A stretch of DNA of 64,000 bases, from contig NZ_DASYHI010000006.1 in the NCBI RefSeq assembly GCF_035998675.1, positions 25,230-89,229 on the forward strand, in the 5' to 3' direction. This document shows positions 26,300-34,831 of the stretch, piece after piece (position 1 is the stretch's first letter; every line of letters begins with the position of its first letter). Both the position numbers and the translations under genes were made by a program. The notes beneath the pieces are model-generated. The model worked only from the letters and a program-made list of their open reading frames with translations, did not search any database and was not told the DNA's origin. This DNA comes from Telluribacter sp035998675. GTDB taxonomy: Bacteria; Bacteroidota; Bacteroidia; Cytophagales; Spirosomataceae.

Positions 26300-27394
26300 A
26301 TGAAATCTTTACTGGCCTTCTTCCTGCTCCTGAGTAGTCAACTGCTGATGGCCCAAAGTACTACGCCCGACAGCCTGCCTACGGTACGCGGCTTTTGCAT
26401 TGCTGCTCCTACCCCGGCCGAACACGCCCGCTTCCTGACATTTATTGAAAAGGAACTGGCACCACGGGGCGTCAATACACTGGTACTTCGGGTCGACTAC
26501 AACTACCAGTTCAAGTCGCGCCCCGAGTTACGGGACGCCAACGCGCTGTCGGAAGCGCAGGTGAAGCAGATGGCCCAGCTTTGTAAGAGGTACAGCATTA
26601 ACCTGATTCCCCAGATAAACCTGCTCGGGCACCAGTCCTGGGCGGGTACTACCAACAACCTGCTGCGGGTATACCCTCAGTTTGACGAAACGCCCCACGT
26701 AACAATGCCCGCCAAGTACGCATGGCCCAATCCGGACGGACTGTACTGCAAAAGCTACTGCCCCCTGCACCCGGAGGTACACGCGGTAGTATTTGATTTG
26801 GTAGATGAAATCATGGACGCTTTTGAGGCGAAGGCGTTTCACGCCGGTATGGACGAAGTGTTTTACATTGGCGATGACAAATGTCCCCGCTGCGGGGGCC
26901 GGGATAAAGCCGAGCTTTTTGCCGGAGAAATTACTAAAATCCGGAATCATCTGGCTCAAAAGGGCCGTCGGTTGTGGATATGGGGCGACCGCCTGCTGGA
27001 TGGCAAGGCTACCGGCCTTGGTATGTGGGAAGCAAGTATGAACAATACCCACCGGGCCGTAGATTTGATACCTAAAGATGTGGTAATCTGTGACTGGCAC
27101 TATGACCGCGCCGAACCCACGGCCGCTTACCTGGTCATGAAAGGGTTTGAAGTGATTACCTGCCCCTGGAATAAACCAGCTGTGGCCACGGCCCAGTACG
27201 AGGCTTTCAAGGATTTCAAGGCAACGGCCAACCCGACGCTGGCTTCCCGCTACCTCGGCCTGATGCAGACGGTATGGTCGGGAGCGGGTAACTTCATGGA
27301 TGTTTACTATGGTACCAAAACAACCGACGAACGCCAGAAAGGGCCGGTCGACAGCTTTGTACAACTATTTCAGGTTATGAACACCAGCAAATAG
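26300..27394 (+). CDS. Exported GH20-like glycoside hydrolase
   Basis: Signal peptide (residues 1-19, LLMAQ) and a TIM barrel resembling the catalytic domain of beta-N-acetylhexosaminidases. The acid/base region is HAGMDEVFYIG with the Asp-Glu pair at 185-186, preceded by INLLGHQSW (residue 111 His) and followed by a CPRC motif (near 195-198) that could bind a metal. It lacks the N-terminal GH20b domain and at 364 residues is short. Probably periplasmic, cotranscribed with the DUF1080 gene. The hexosamine substrate is inferred from the family. Confidence 0.8.
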   Translation: MKSLLAFFLLLSSQLLMAQSTTPDSLPTVRGFCIAAPTPAEHARFLTFIEKELAPRGVNTLVLRVDYNYQFKSRPELRDANALSEAQVKQMAQLCKRYSINLIPQINLLGHQSWAGTTNNLLRVYPQFDETPHVTMPAKYAWPNPDGLYCKSYCPLHPEVHAVVFDLVDEIMDAFEAKAFHAGMDEVFYIGDDKCPRCGGRDKAELFAGEITKIRNHLAQKGRRLWIWGDRLLDGKATGLGMWEASMNNTHRAVDLIPKDVVICDWHYDRAEPTAAYLVMKGFEVITCPWNKPAVATAQYEAFKDFKATANPTLASRYLGLMQTVWSGAGNFMDVYYGTKTTDERQKGPVDSFVQLFQVMNTSK

Positions 27395-27473
27395 CTCCAT
27401 TTCCGTTAGATCCAAAAAAGACCTGCTTTTCGGGTAAAAAACGGAGTTTAGCCAACTCAAGGCAAATACCTGC

Positions 27474-29543
27474 CTACCCCTTCATGGTCCGGATAAGCGC
27501 AATTTCAATGAGCAGAAACGCCAGGGCTGCGTACAGGAAGTACTTCCAGAGGCTGGTACCTACATTCTGCTGTTCAAACTCCCGCGCAAAGGCCGAGTCC
27601 TCAATTTTGTCAAATACCTGTACATTTTTCTGTCCGGCAAATGCCGCCCGCAGTTCGTCGGGACTGTAGTAGTCGAGCTTTGACTCGCTGTTGTCGTGGT
27701 TAAGCGCCAGCAGTTGCTCCACTTTATCGTCCCGCACCAGCTCGTAGTAACCGGCGTCAACGGCCTGGTCGCTGCTGAGCTGGTTACTCTTCGGTAGCTC
27801 AAGTACCAGTTGGTTCCCGTTGAGCCTCTGTATTGGTATGATTTCGGCTTTGTTCCGGCGAAGTTTATAAATAGCGTTGGGAGCCGGATTGTTGACCGAG
27901 AGCGCAATGGTATTTTCGTCAAATGAATAGGCCGTCCGTTGCGCACGCACGCTGGTGGCAGCCAACTTGTACATAACCGGCACAAACAGCGCGTGCTGGG
28001 CTACATTGCCGTAAGACGCTCCCAGCGGAGCGCCAAACAGATACAGTTGGCCCTGGCCCGCGGTAGACTGAGACAGGTAGGGCTGCCCGCTGCGCAGTGC
28101 CAGCAGTACATTACCGCCCCCGCTCCACTGCCAGGTAGTTGCGGCCGAAGGCAGATTAAGGTTAGTTTCCTGCCGCACCGACTCTTCAAAAACATCGCTG
28201 AAGAAGGGGGTATCGCGGTTGGGTGGGCTCAGGGGTACCGGTTGCGGGCTGGCCTCACCCCGGGCTACCACGCTGCGGACACCCAAATTCCCCAGGAAGC
28301 TCCCGTAGGTACCTCCATCGGGGTTGCTCGGTGGAAAAACGGCCATAGTACCCCCCTTTCTAACAAAGTCTTCCAGGGCGGTGCGCAGCGAGCCCGATGG
28401 CTGCTCCATGCCTTCCAGCACCACCAGGTCGGCGGTGCGGAGCTGGCCTACGTCAACATTTTGTACGCTGAAACTCTGGGTCCGGAACAGGCTGTCGTTC
28501 TGGTATACGTTTTCGATGTAATTGCCCCCGCTCCGCTGCCCGTACAGGTGGACAATCCGGATGACCGGGGAAGCGTTCAGAACAAAGTAGTGGTCGTTGT
28601 CAAACGTCACCGGAAAATCGTCAAAGGAAATACGGCCCTGCTTGTAGCCCCGGCCTTTCAGGCTGAAATTGAACCGGGCTGTGGCCGAGCCGTTGGCCGG
28701 TACGTTTACCGAAGCGGTTGAGGTCTGGGTATTGTCCAGGTAGAGTTTTACCACCATATTTTTGGCGGCTTCGGTACCCGAGTTACTTACTTTTACAAAC
28801 AGGATATTATTCTGAAGCTCCCGGATAAACGGCGTATTAAGCCAAACCGAATCTACAAATACGTTTTTCTCGGGGGCAGCCTGTACGGGTACTATAAACA
28901 ACCGGTTGGTGGAGTCAATGGCTAGTTTGGACAATTCACCCACGGTACTTTTCTGAAAATCTGACACCCAGAAAAGCTGGTTTTGGCCGGCGTTTCGGTG
29001 CTGGGCCATCAGGTTTTCCTGGCGGCGGTACACGTCGGTCAGGGTACGGGGGGTATGGGACAGGCCAATGGTGGTCAGGCGATCCCGGATTTTATCAGAC
29101 GGGCTTAATCCCTGCTCCTGGGCCGAAAAATCGTTAGTAACCAGCTGCATGGAGGTAGCGTTCTTGAATACGCCCATCAGGTCACTCAGCCGTCCGGTGG
29201 CTATATCGAGGTACCTTTTGTTGTTCAGCTCGTTCTGCATGCTGTACGAGTTGTCGAGATACAGGCTGGTAACGCCCCGGCGATCCACGCCGACATTGCT
29301 CTGGCTGGGCAGGAAAGGCTGCGCAAAAGCCAGCACCAGACAGGCAACAGCCAGTACCCGGGCCATCAGAATCAGCCAGTGCTTCAGCTTCCGGAACGAG
29401 CTTGTCTGGGTTTCGACGGCTTTCAGGAAGGCGACATTGGTAAAATAGACGCGCTTGGTACGACGAAAATTGAAGAAATGAATAGCAATGGGTACCGACA
29501 CCGCCAGCATGCCCCAAAGAAAAGACGGGAAAAGAAAACTCAT
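27474..29543 (-). CDS. BatA-domain membrane protein with von Willebrand/glutamine-amidotransferase-like region
   Basis: Large inner-membrane protein (689 residues). Its N terminus has the BatA signature FLWGMLAVSVPIAIHFFNFR and a second membrane segment, then a vWA-like region (TSLYLDNSYSMQNE, a degenerate MIDAS D-x-S-x-S), a central beta region, a class-I-amidotransferase-like segment (LVVLEGMEQPSGSLRTALEDF), and a final C-terminal membrane helix. Bacteroidota BatA-like proteins belong to the aerotolerance/MoxR-linked group; no MoxR or other Bat genes are adjacent. Function unknown. Convergent with the GH20 gene. Confidence 0.82.
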   Translation of the reverse strand: MSFLFPSFLWGMLAVSVPIAIHFFNFRRTKRVYFTNVAFLKAVETQTSSFRKLKHWLILMARVLAVACLVLAFAQPFLPSQSNVGVDRRGVTSLYLDNSYSMQNELNNKRYLDIATGRLSDLMGVFKNATSMQLVTNDFSAQEQGLSPSDKIRDRLTTIGLSHTPRTLTDVYRRQENLMAQHRNAGQNQLFWVSDFQKSTVGELSKLAIDSTNRLFIVPVQAAPEKNVFVDSVWLNTPFIRELQNNILFVKVSNSGTEAAKNMVVKLYLDNTQTSTASVNVPANGSATARFNFSLKGRGYKQGRISFDDFPVTFDNDHYFVLNASPVIRIVHLYGQRSGGNYIENVYQNDSLFRTQSFSVQNVDVGQLRTADLVVLEGMEQPSGSLRTALEDFVRKGGTMAVFPPSNPDGGTYGSFLGNLGVRSVVARGEASPQPVPLSPPNRDTPFFSDVFEESVRQETNLNLPSAATTWQWSGGGNVLLALRSGQPYLSQSTAGQGQLYLFGAPLGASYGNVAQHALFVPVMYKLAATSVRAQRTAYSFDENTIALSVNNPAPNAIYKLRRNKAEIIPIQRLNGNQLVLELPKSNQLSSDQAVDAGYYELVRDDKVEQLLALNHDNSESKLDYYSPDELRAAFAGQKNVQVFDKIEDSAFAREFEQQNVGTSLWKYFLYAALAFLLIEIALIRTMKG

Positions 29544-29708
29544 TCGGATGGTTAGGTTTATTTGCGAACCCTGAAGAAATGGGGGTGTCCGTCTCGATTA
29601 TCTTCCGGGTCTACGAGTACTAACGATATACCAAAGTCACAAAGTACGCCAAACTACCTAAACCACTTTTATTTAAGGAGTGTTTCGGCTAAGTCGGCGG
29701 CTTTTTCC

Positions 29709-29716
29709 TAACTTTG
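29709..29716 (+). promoter_or_regulatory. Putative promoter -7 element of the YcxB-like gene
   Basis: TAACTTTG (then CA) matches the Bacteroidota -7 consensus TAnnTTTG, about 106 nt upstream of the ATG at 29822 in a 278-nt divergent spacer. A TTTC about 22 nt upstream is a weak -33 candidate. Confidence 0.5.
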
Positions 29717-29821
29717 CAGTCATTTTGTACCGAAGAATCAGGAACTACCCTGGAGCGGGAAGCCTTTTGAGCCAAGGCAGGGTTTGAGCGACACTTTTTA
29801 AAATTTATTATAACTAAGATT

Positions 29822-30373
29822 ATGGCCAAAGTACCGGTAAATAAACACCAACCTATGTACCAGATGCCGTCCAATCCGGCGGCTGTTAAAACCAAAAAAT
29901 ACGCCCTTGACACCAAGAAGTACATCAGCCTGGCCATGCGGCATTTTATCAAGACGCAGTGGAAGTGGGTATTTGTACCCCTGGCTTTAATCCTGGTCAA
30001 TGCTATCCTGGGTATTACCGGCGTGTACCCCAACATCTGGATTTACGTGACTATTATTGTTGGCGTGGTGCTGTACCTGCTTTTCTGGGTTATTCAGTTT
30101 ACGGGTATCACCCAGCTGGCGCAGTACAAGCCACTTTTTGAAAAGTACCAGTATGAGATTGACAACCGCCAGATTCTGATGAAGATGAACCAGAAAGAAG
30201 GCGGCGTTATGAAATGGGACCAGATTCAGGAGGTATATAAGGACAAAGACGCATTTGTGCTGGTCATATCGCGCGGTCAGTTTTTGTACCTGCCTTACAA
30301 CATTTTTAACACCGAGCATGACCTGAAAGTGATGGAGCGAATTCTGAAACAAAAAGAATTCCTGAAAGACTAA
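29822..30373 (+). CDS. YcxB-like membrane protein
   Basis: A 183-residue protein with two membrane segments (about residues 51-68 and 72-92) and a C-terminal soluble YcxB-like domain (YEIDNRQILMKMNQKEGG, then VMKWDQIQEVYKDKDAF and LVISRGQFLYLPYNIF). The family has no known function. Single gene with its own putative promoter and a strong terminator. Confidence 0.78.
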   Translation: MAKVPVNKHQPMYQMPSNPAAVKTKKYALDTKKYISLAMRHFIKTQWKWVFVPLALILVNAILGITGVYPNIWIYVTIIVGVVLYLLFWVIQFTGITQLAQYKPLFEKYQYEIDNRQILMKMNQKEGGVMKWDQIQEVYKDKDAFVLVISRGQFLYLPYNIFNTEHDLKVMERILKQKEFLKD

Positions 30374-30392
30374 ACGACACCACATTCTTCCG

Positions 30393-30425
30393 CAAAACCC
30401 GGCCCCGAGCCGGGTTTTGTTTTTA
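30393..30425 (+). terminator. Strong intrinsic terminator after the YcxB-like gene
   Basis: A perfect 11-bp stem, CAAAACCCGGC with GCCGGGTTTTG, loop CCCGA, followed by TTTTTAT. A canonical Rho-independent terminator. Confidence 0.92.
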
Positions 30426-30563
30426 TGGCCCCGCCCGACGGCCCGCTGCACCCGCGGCATAATTTTTAAAGGGTACTCCTTACGTATAGTATCTTGTACT
30501 CTGGCTTCGGGTCAATCCCAGCGGTACAGGGGGAAAGTAGTGTTTGGGCCTAAATACACCAGT

Positions 30564-31781
30564 ATGAAAGATTTCCCCATTGCACTTACCTGCTTTAGTT
30601 TCCTACTCCTATCACTGGGACTACTATTCAAGAAACTGAAGAAGTCGATTATCAGTGAACCTATGGTGGCCATGGCGGCGGGAATACTACTAAGCCCACA
30701 GGTATTTGGGGTTATTGATATGACAAAGTGGGGACCATTTGAAAGAATTATGGTAGTGGCCAGTCAGCTTACTATCAGCATGGCTTTAATGGCTACGGCC
30801 TTTCGGGTACCAAAAGGCTATTTAATGGCTAATAAATCGTTGCAATCCGTGCTGGTGCTGGGCGGTATGCTGGCCATGTGCGGTATTTCAACGGTTATCG
30901 TACACTTTATCTTTGAGCTCGACTGGCTGCTGTGCCTGCTCATTGGGGCCATTATCACGCCCACCGACCCGGTAGTTGCCTCCACGATTGTTTCGGGTGA
31001 AACCGCCCGCAGGCTTCTTCCCGAACGCGTTCGACACGCTATTTCGTTTGAATCGGGAGCCAACGACGGAATGGCTTACCCGCTGGTGCTGTTACCCCTG
31101 CTGTTCATCCAGCAACCCGGCGAGGTCTGGACCGACTGGTTGCTGAAATCCATACTCTGGGAAACCGGCGGAGGATTACTGTTTGGATTACTTATAGGTT
31201 TTGCGGCGTCCAAAGCCCTGGTGAAGGCCAAGGCGGCGGGTTGGATGGAAGAAACCTCCCTGTTGGCGTTCTCACTTTCACTGGGGTTTTTTGTATTGGG
31301 TGCCCTTGAGATAATGCACTGCAACGGGATTCTTGGCGTTTTTGCCGCCGGGTACGTTGCCAACCATGTGCTGGACACCGATGAAGATATTGAGCAGGAA
31401 GAAATTCAGGAGGCCATGGAGCGCATTTTTACCATTCCCATTTTTGTCCTGTTTGGCCTGATCCTGCCCTGGCACGAATGGCTGGCGCTGGGTTGGAAGG
31501 CGGTAACGCTGGTAGCCGGTATACTACTATTCAGGCGCTTGCCGGTTCTGTTCGCGTTAAAGCCCTTTCTAAAAAAACTCACCTTTGCCGATATTGCCTT
31601 CATTGGCTGGTTCGGGCCCATTGGGGTGGCGGCATTGTTTTATTCTGTACATACCCTGGAAGTCATTGGCCTGCATATCGTGTGGGTACTGGGTAGCCTG
31701 GTCATATTTGGTTCTACCGTAGTACATGGCCTTACGGGCTACCTTTTCGCTAAATTTTACTATAGCAAAACCACCGGCTGA
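30564..31781 (+). CDS. CPA1 family Na+/H+ antiporter
   Basis: About 12 membrane segments over 405 residues. Typical CPA1 features are the ITPTDPVVASTIVSGE segment (near residues 130-145; TDPV motif) and the acidic pair region FESGANDGMAYPLVLLPLL (residue near 165, ND motif), as in NhaP-type exchangers. I start at the ATG at 30564 (MKDFPIALTCF), which puts the first helix at the N terminus; an in-frame start at 30417 would begin inside the upstream terminator. It should extrude sodium or potassium in exchange for protons. No C-terminal regulatory domain. Confidence 0.88.
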   Translation: MKDFPIALTCFSFLLLSLGLLFKKLKKSIISEPMVAMAAGILLSPQVFGVIDMTKWGPFERIMVVASQLTISMALMATAFRVPKGYLMANKSLQSVLVLGGMLAMCGISTVIVHFIFELDWLLCLLIGAIITPTDPVVASTIVSGETARRLLPERVRHAISFESGANDGMAYPLVLLPLLFIQQPGEVWTDWLLKSILWETGGGLLFGLLIGFAASKALVKAKAAGWMEETSLLAFSLSLGFFVLGALEIMHCNGILGVFAAGYVANHVLDTDEDIEQEEIQEAMERIFTIPIFVLFGLILPWHEWLALGWKAVTLVAGILLFRRLPVLFALKPFLKKLTFADIAFIGWFGPIGVAALFYSVHTLEVIGLHIVWVLGSLVIFGSTVVHGLTGYLFAKFYYSKTTG

Positions 31782-31907
31782 ACCAGGCGCCTTTTCCAGA
31801 ACCAATAGTTCCGGTTTTAAACTTTCTGCACCTCCTGCCCGGCAGGTACTCTTTGCAAGGCATACTTTTTTTAAGCAGGCTACTGTACCTTAATTTGAGA
31901 CAAGTCC

Positions 31908-33437
31908 ATGCCTATCATTGGTAATATCATCAAAAAAGCAATTGAACTCACGGATACCTTGTCCGATGAAGTATCACCCCAGGAGGCGCAGGAAGAAGTA
32001 CTGAGAAGTCTGCTTAAAAAAGCGAAAAACACGGCTTTTGGCAAACATTATGGGTTTGAAGAAATTCTGTCCAGCGATAACCCTCAAAAGGAATTTGCCC
32101 GTCGGGTACCTTCCCACGACTACGATAAAATGGCCCGTGAGTGGTGGAATCGTGTTTTGGCGGGGGAGGAAGACATAACCTGGCCCGGCAAACCTGACTA
32201 TTTCGCCCTTAGCTCAGGCACTACCAGCAACAGTAAACACATACCCGTCACCGACGATCTACTAGCCGCCATTCGTAGTACGGGCATCCAGCAAATTCTG
32301 AGTCTTTCAGAATTTGACCTGCCACCGTCCTTCTTCGAAAAGCAAATTATGATGCTCGGGTCAAGTACCCATCTGAAAGAGAAAGACGGCCACCTGGAAG
32401 GTGAAATAAGCGGAATCAGCGCCAGTAACATTCCGTTCTGGTTTGATATTTATTACAAGCCGGGGAAAGAAATCTCAGCCATTGATGATTGGGATACCCG
32501 GATTCAGCGCATCGCCGAGAAAGCCCGGGACTGGGACATTGGCAGCCTGTCGGGTATTCCGGCCTGGATTGAACTGATGCTCAAGCGGGTTATTGAGTAC
32601 CACGGGGTTAAAAACATCCACGAAATCTGGCCTAACCTAATGGTATATACCTCGGGAGGTGTAGCGCTGGACCCTTATAAGAAGAGCCTGGAGAAGCTGC
32701 TGGCCCACCCGCTCGTATATATTGACACCTACCTGGCCTCCGAAGGTTTTCTGGCTTTCCAGAGCCGACCCGATACCAAGTCCATGAAGCTGTCGCTGGA
32801 AAATGGCATTTACTTTGAGTTTGTTCCGTTTGAAGAAAAGAATATGCAGGACGACGGAACGGTCCATCCTGACGCCGAGGTACTTACCATTAACGAAGTA
32901 GAAGAATACAAAAACTATGTACTCTTAATTTCAACCGTGTCGGGTGCCTGGCGGTACATGATTGGTGATACGGTACAATTTACGGATAAAGCCCGCTGCG
33001 AAATTGAGATAACCGGTCGTACCAAGTTCTTCCTGAACGTGGTAGGTTCTCAGTTGTCGGTACATCAGATGGAAAAGGCCATTAGTCACCTGAACGAAAA
33101 GTACACGATTGACATCAAGGAATTTATCGTAGCGGCTGTACAGCGCAACGGGGAGTACATCCACCACTGGTACATGGGCTGCGACGAATGCTCTGACAAC
33201 CAGGAGGTAACCAAAACCCTGGACGAATTCCTGCAGGAACACAACAAGAACTACAAGGTAGCCCGGAGCAAAGCACTCAAAGGAGTGGAAGTTACGCTCA
33301 TCCCGTCGGATGTTTTTTACGACTGGAGCGAAGCGACCAAGAAAAAAGGCGGACAGGTAAAGATACCCCGCGTTATGAAAGAAGAGCAGTTTCTGGAATG
33401 GGAAGAATTCGTTAAGAGCAAATCAGCTACGTTCTGA
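31908..33437 (+). CDS. GH3 family acyl-adenylate-forming enzyme
   Basis: Homologue of plant GH3 auxin-responsive acyl-acid amido synthetases. ATP-binding motif SSGTTSNSKHIPVT (near residues 103-116), central VYTSGGVALDPY and YLASEGFLAFQ, then YMIGDTVQFTD. By family knowledge it should adenylate a carboxylate and transfer it, perhaps to an amino acid; the bacterial substrates are mostly unknown. The 3' end overlaps the convergent peptidase gene by 15 nt. Cytoplasmic, 509 residues. Confidence 0.88.
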   Translation: MPIIGNIIKKAIELTDTLSDEVSPQEAQEEVLRSLLKKAKNTAFGKHYGFEEILSSDNPQKEFARRVPSHDYDKMAREWWNRVLAGEEDITWPGKPDYFALSSGTTSNSKHIPVTDDLLAAIRSTGIQQILSLSEFDLPPSFFEKQIMMLGSSTHLKEKDGHLEGEISGISASNIPFWFDIYYKPGKEISAIDDWDTRIQRIAEKARDWDIGSLSGIPAWIELMLKRVIEYHGVKNIHEIWPNLMVYTSGGVALDPYKKSLEKLLAHPLVYIDTYLASEGFLAFQSRPDTKSMKLSLENGIYFEFVPFEEKNMQDDGTVHPDAEVLTINEVEEYKNYVLLISTVSGAWRYMIGDTVQFTDKARCEIEITGRTKFFLNVVGSQLSVHQMEKAISHLNEKYTIDIKEFIVAAVQRNGEYIHHWYMGCDECSDNQEVTKTLDEFLQEHNKNYKVARSKALKGVEVTLIPSDVFYDWSEATKKKGGQVKIPRVMKEEQFLEWEEFVKSKSATF

Positions 33438-34073
33438 TTCGGCGGTAGCCTCGGCTTCTTCTACCAACAACATAATATCGTCCGGCGACAGGTACAGTCG
33501 CCGGATTTTTCTTTTGTACTTTTTGGAAATTTTGGCGTGGTCCAGAATAAAATTCTTGGTAGCGATGAGCTTACTGGCCAGCCCGCGCTCAACGGCAAAC
33601 GTATCCGCTGCCCGCTCTGCTTCCATGATGTACTTCCGGGAAAGAGAGTACCCGATTCCAAACTTTACCATGTCCAGGGTACTTCGGTGCAGGTAGTCCA
33701 TTATATGGCCCAGTTCATGACCAATCCAGCCAATGAGGACATCCTGGGGTAACGTTTCAATTTTAATTTGCTCACCACCCAGCCGTAACCAACGATTCAT
33801 CCTGATGACATAGCTCCGCTCCGAACGGACTTTGTGCATAGTACCTATCCTGGGCTGCGCCAGCATCACCGAATTTCGGATGCCCCGGCTAAAAACAAAA
33901 TCTATGGGTACTTCCAGTAGTTCCGGGTAGTAGGAAAGCGACAGCAGAATCACGTATCGCAGCTGTTCGGGAATTTCTTTATTCTTTGCGTAGATGTTTA
34001 ATTCGTTTTCCTCAACAATAGTACCTCCACCGGAGGCACCACTACTTGTTTTATCTGTCTGCTGATAATCCAT
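33423..34073 (-). CDS. Small HExxH zinc metallopeptidase-like protein
   Basis: A 216-residue protein with the zinc motif GHELGH (H119-E120-x-x-H123) and a downstream EAERAADTFAVERG (E151 or E153 as likely third ligand), the arrangement of M48-like gluzincins. No membrane segment or signal peptide is seen, so unlike HtpX it is probably cytosolic. The ATG at 34073 is chosen over a TTG at 34079. Peptidase activity is inferred; function unknown. Confidence 0.7.
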   Translation of the reverse strand: MDYQQTDKTSSGASGGGTIVEENELNIYAKNKEIPEQLRYVILLSLSYYPELLEVPIDFVFSRGIRNSVMLAQPRIGTMHKVRSERSYVIRMNRWLRLGGEQIKIETLPQDVLIGWIGHELGHIMDYLHRSTLDMVKFGIGYSLSRKYIMEAERAADTFAVERGLASKLIATKNFILDHAKISKKYKRKIRRLYLSPDDIMLLVEEAEATAESERS

Positions 34074-34160
34074 TTCCAAATATTTGATGGTACTTCAATT
34101 CTCCCCTTTAACCCACAAAAACCACACCACCGCTTATCCGGCGCAACTGTTCCGCTGGGG

Positions 34161-34604
34161 TTATCTTTTGTAAAAGATATAGTCGGTGGGTAGTGGCTCG
34201 AGGCCGTGCGCCCGGAAGTCGGTGGCGATTTGGGAGCGGTGGTAGGTAGTATGATTGACAACATGGAAGAGAATATCCTGAATCGTATTCTGGAAGGCTT
34301 CGCCCTTGCTGTTGGTATAGCTCACGAGGGTGTCGAGGGCCCGCTCATTCAGTATCTCGGTGGTCTGCTGATAGTTGTCTTCGTTCAGAGCCAGCATTTC
34401 GCTCAGGGGTAACTCCTGCCATACGCCTACCGCGGGTGGCAGGCCCAGTATCCGCTGGTTCCAGATATGGTGCGCATCCAGCAGGTGACTCAGCAACTGC
34501 TGTGACTTGCCCAGGTCGGCTTCGGTAGTAACGTTCAGCTTCTGTACTAGTTGGGTGTTATAATGATTGGTGTATTGGAACAGGTTTTCAAAAAATTCTT
34601 TCAT
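34161..34604 (-). CDS. DinB family protein
   Basis: A 147-residue four-helix-bundle protein with the DinB/YfiT metal-binding histidines: one in LLDAHHIWN (H45 or H46) and two in FHVVNHTTYHRSQIA (near residues 115-127). DinB-like proteins include bacillithiol- or mycothiol-type transferases and hydrolases; many are uncharacterised. It diverges from the large outer-membrane barrel gene. Confidence 0.85.
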   Translation of the reverse strand: MKEFFENLFQYTNHYNTQLVQKLNVTTEADLGKSQQLLSHLLDAHHIWNQRILGLPPAVGVWQELPLSEMLALNEDNYQQTTEILNERALDTLVSYTNSKGEAFQNTIQDILFHVVNHTTYHRSQIATDFRAHGLEPLPTDYIFYKR

Positions 34605-34831
34605 AAGTAGCTGCTCTTTTTGATTCAGGTAAATCTTTCCCCGCCCAGTGGCTCGTGGTTGTGCAGGATTACGACCAATAGTAGTAAAAAAATTTTAAGT
34701 ATTCATCGACAGAATAGAGCTATCCGTCGTCACAATAGGCGAACTGGCAGATTAGTACCCTTAGGCAGGCACTAAATGGTTAAACTTTGTAGCAGGCGCT
34801 TGCTCTAACCTCCAAGCAACTAAACCGAACC

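Noticed and set aside
25355..27394. Polysaccharide utilisation locus with SusC/SusD
   Set aside because: Neither SusC nor SusD neighbours the DUF1080/GH20 pair, and the barrel protein at 34.8 kb lacks a SusD partner.
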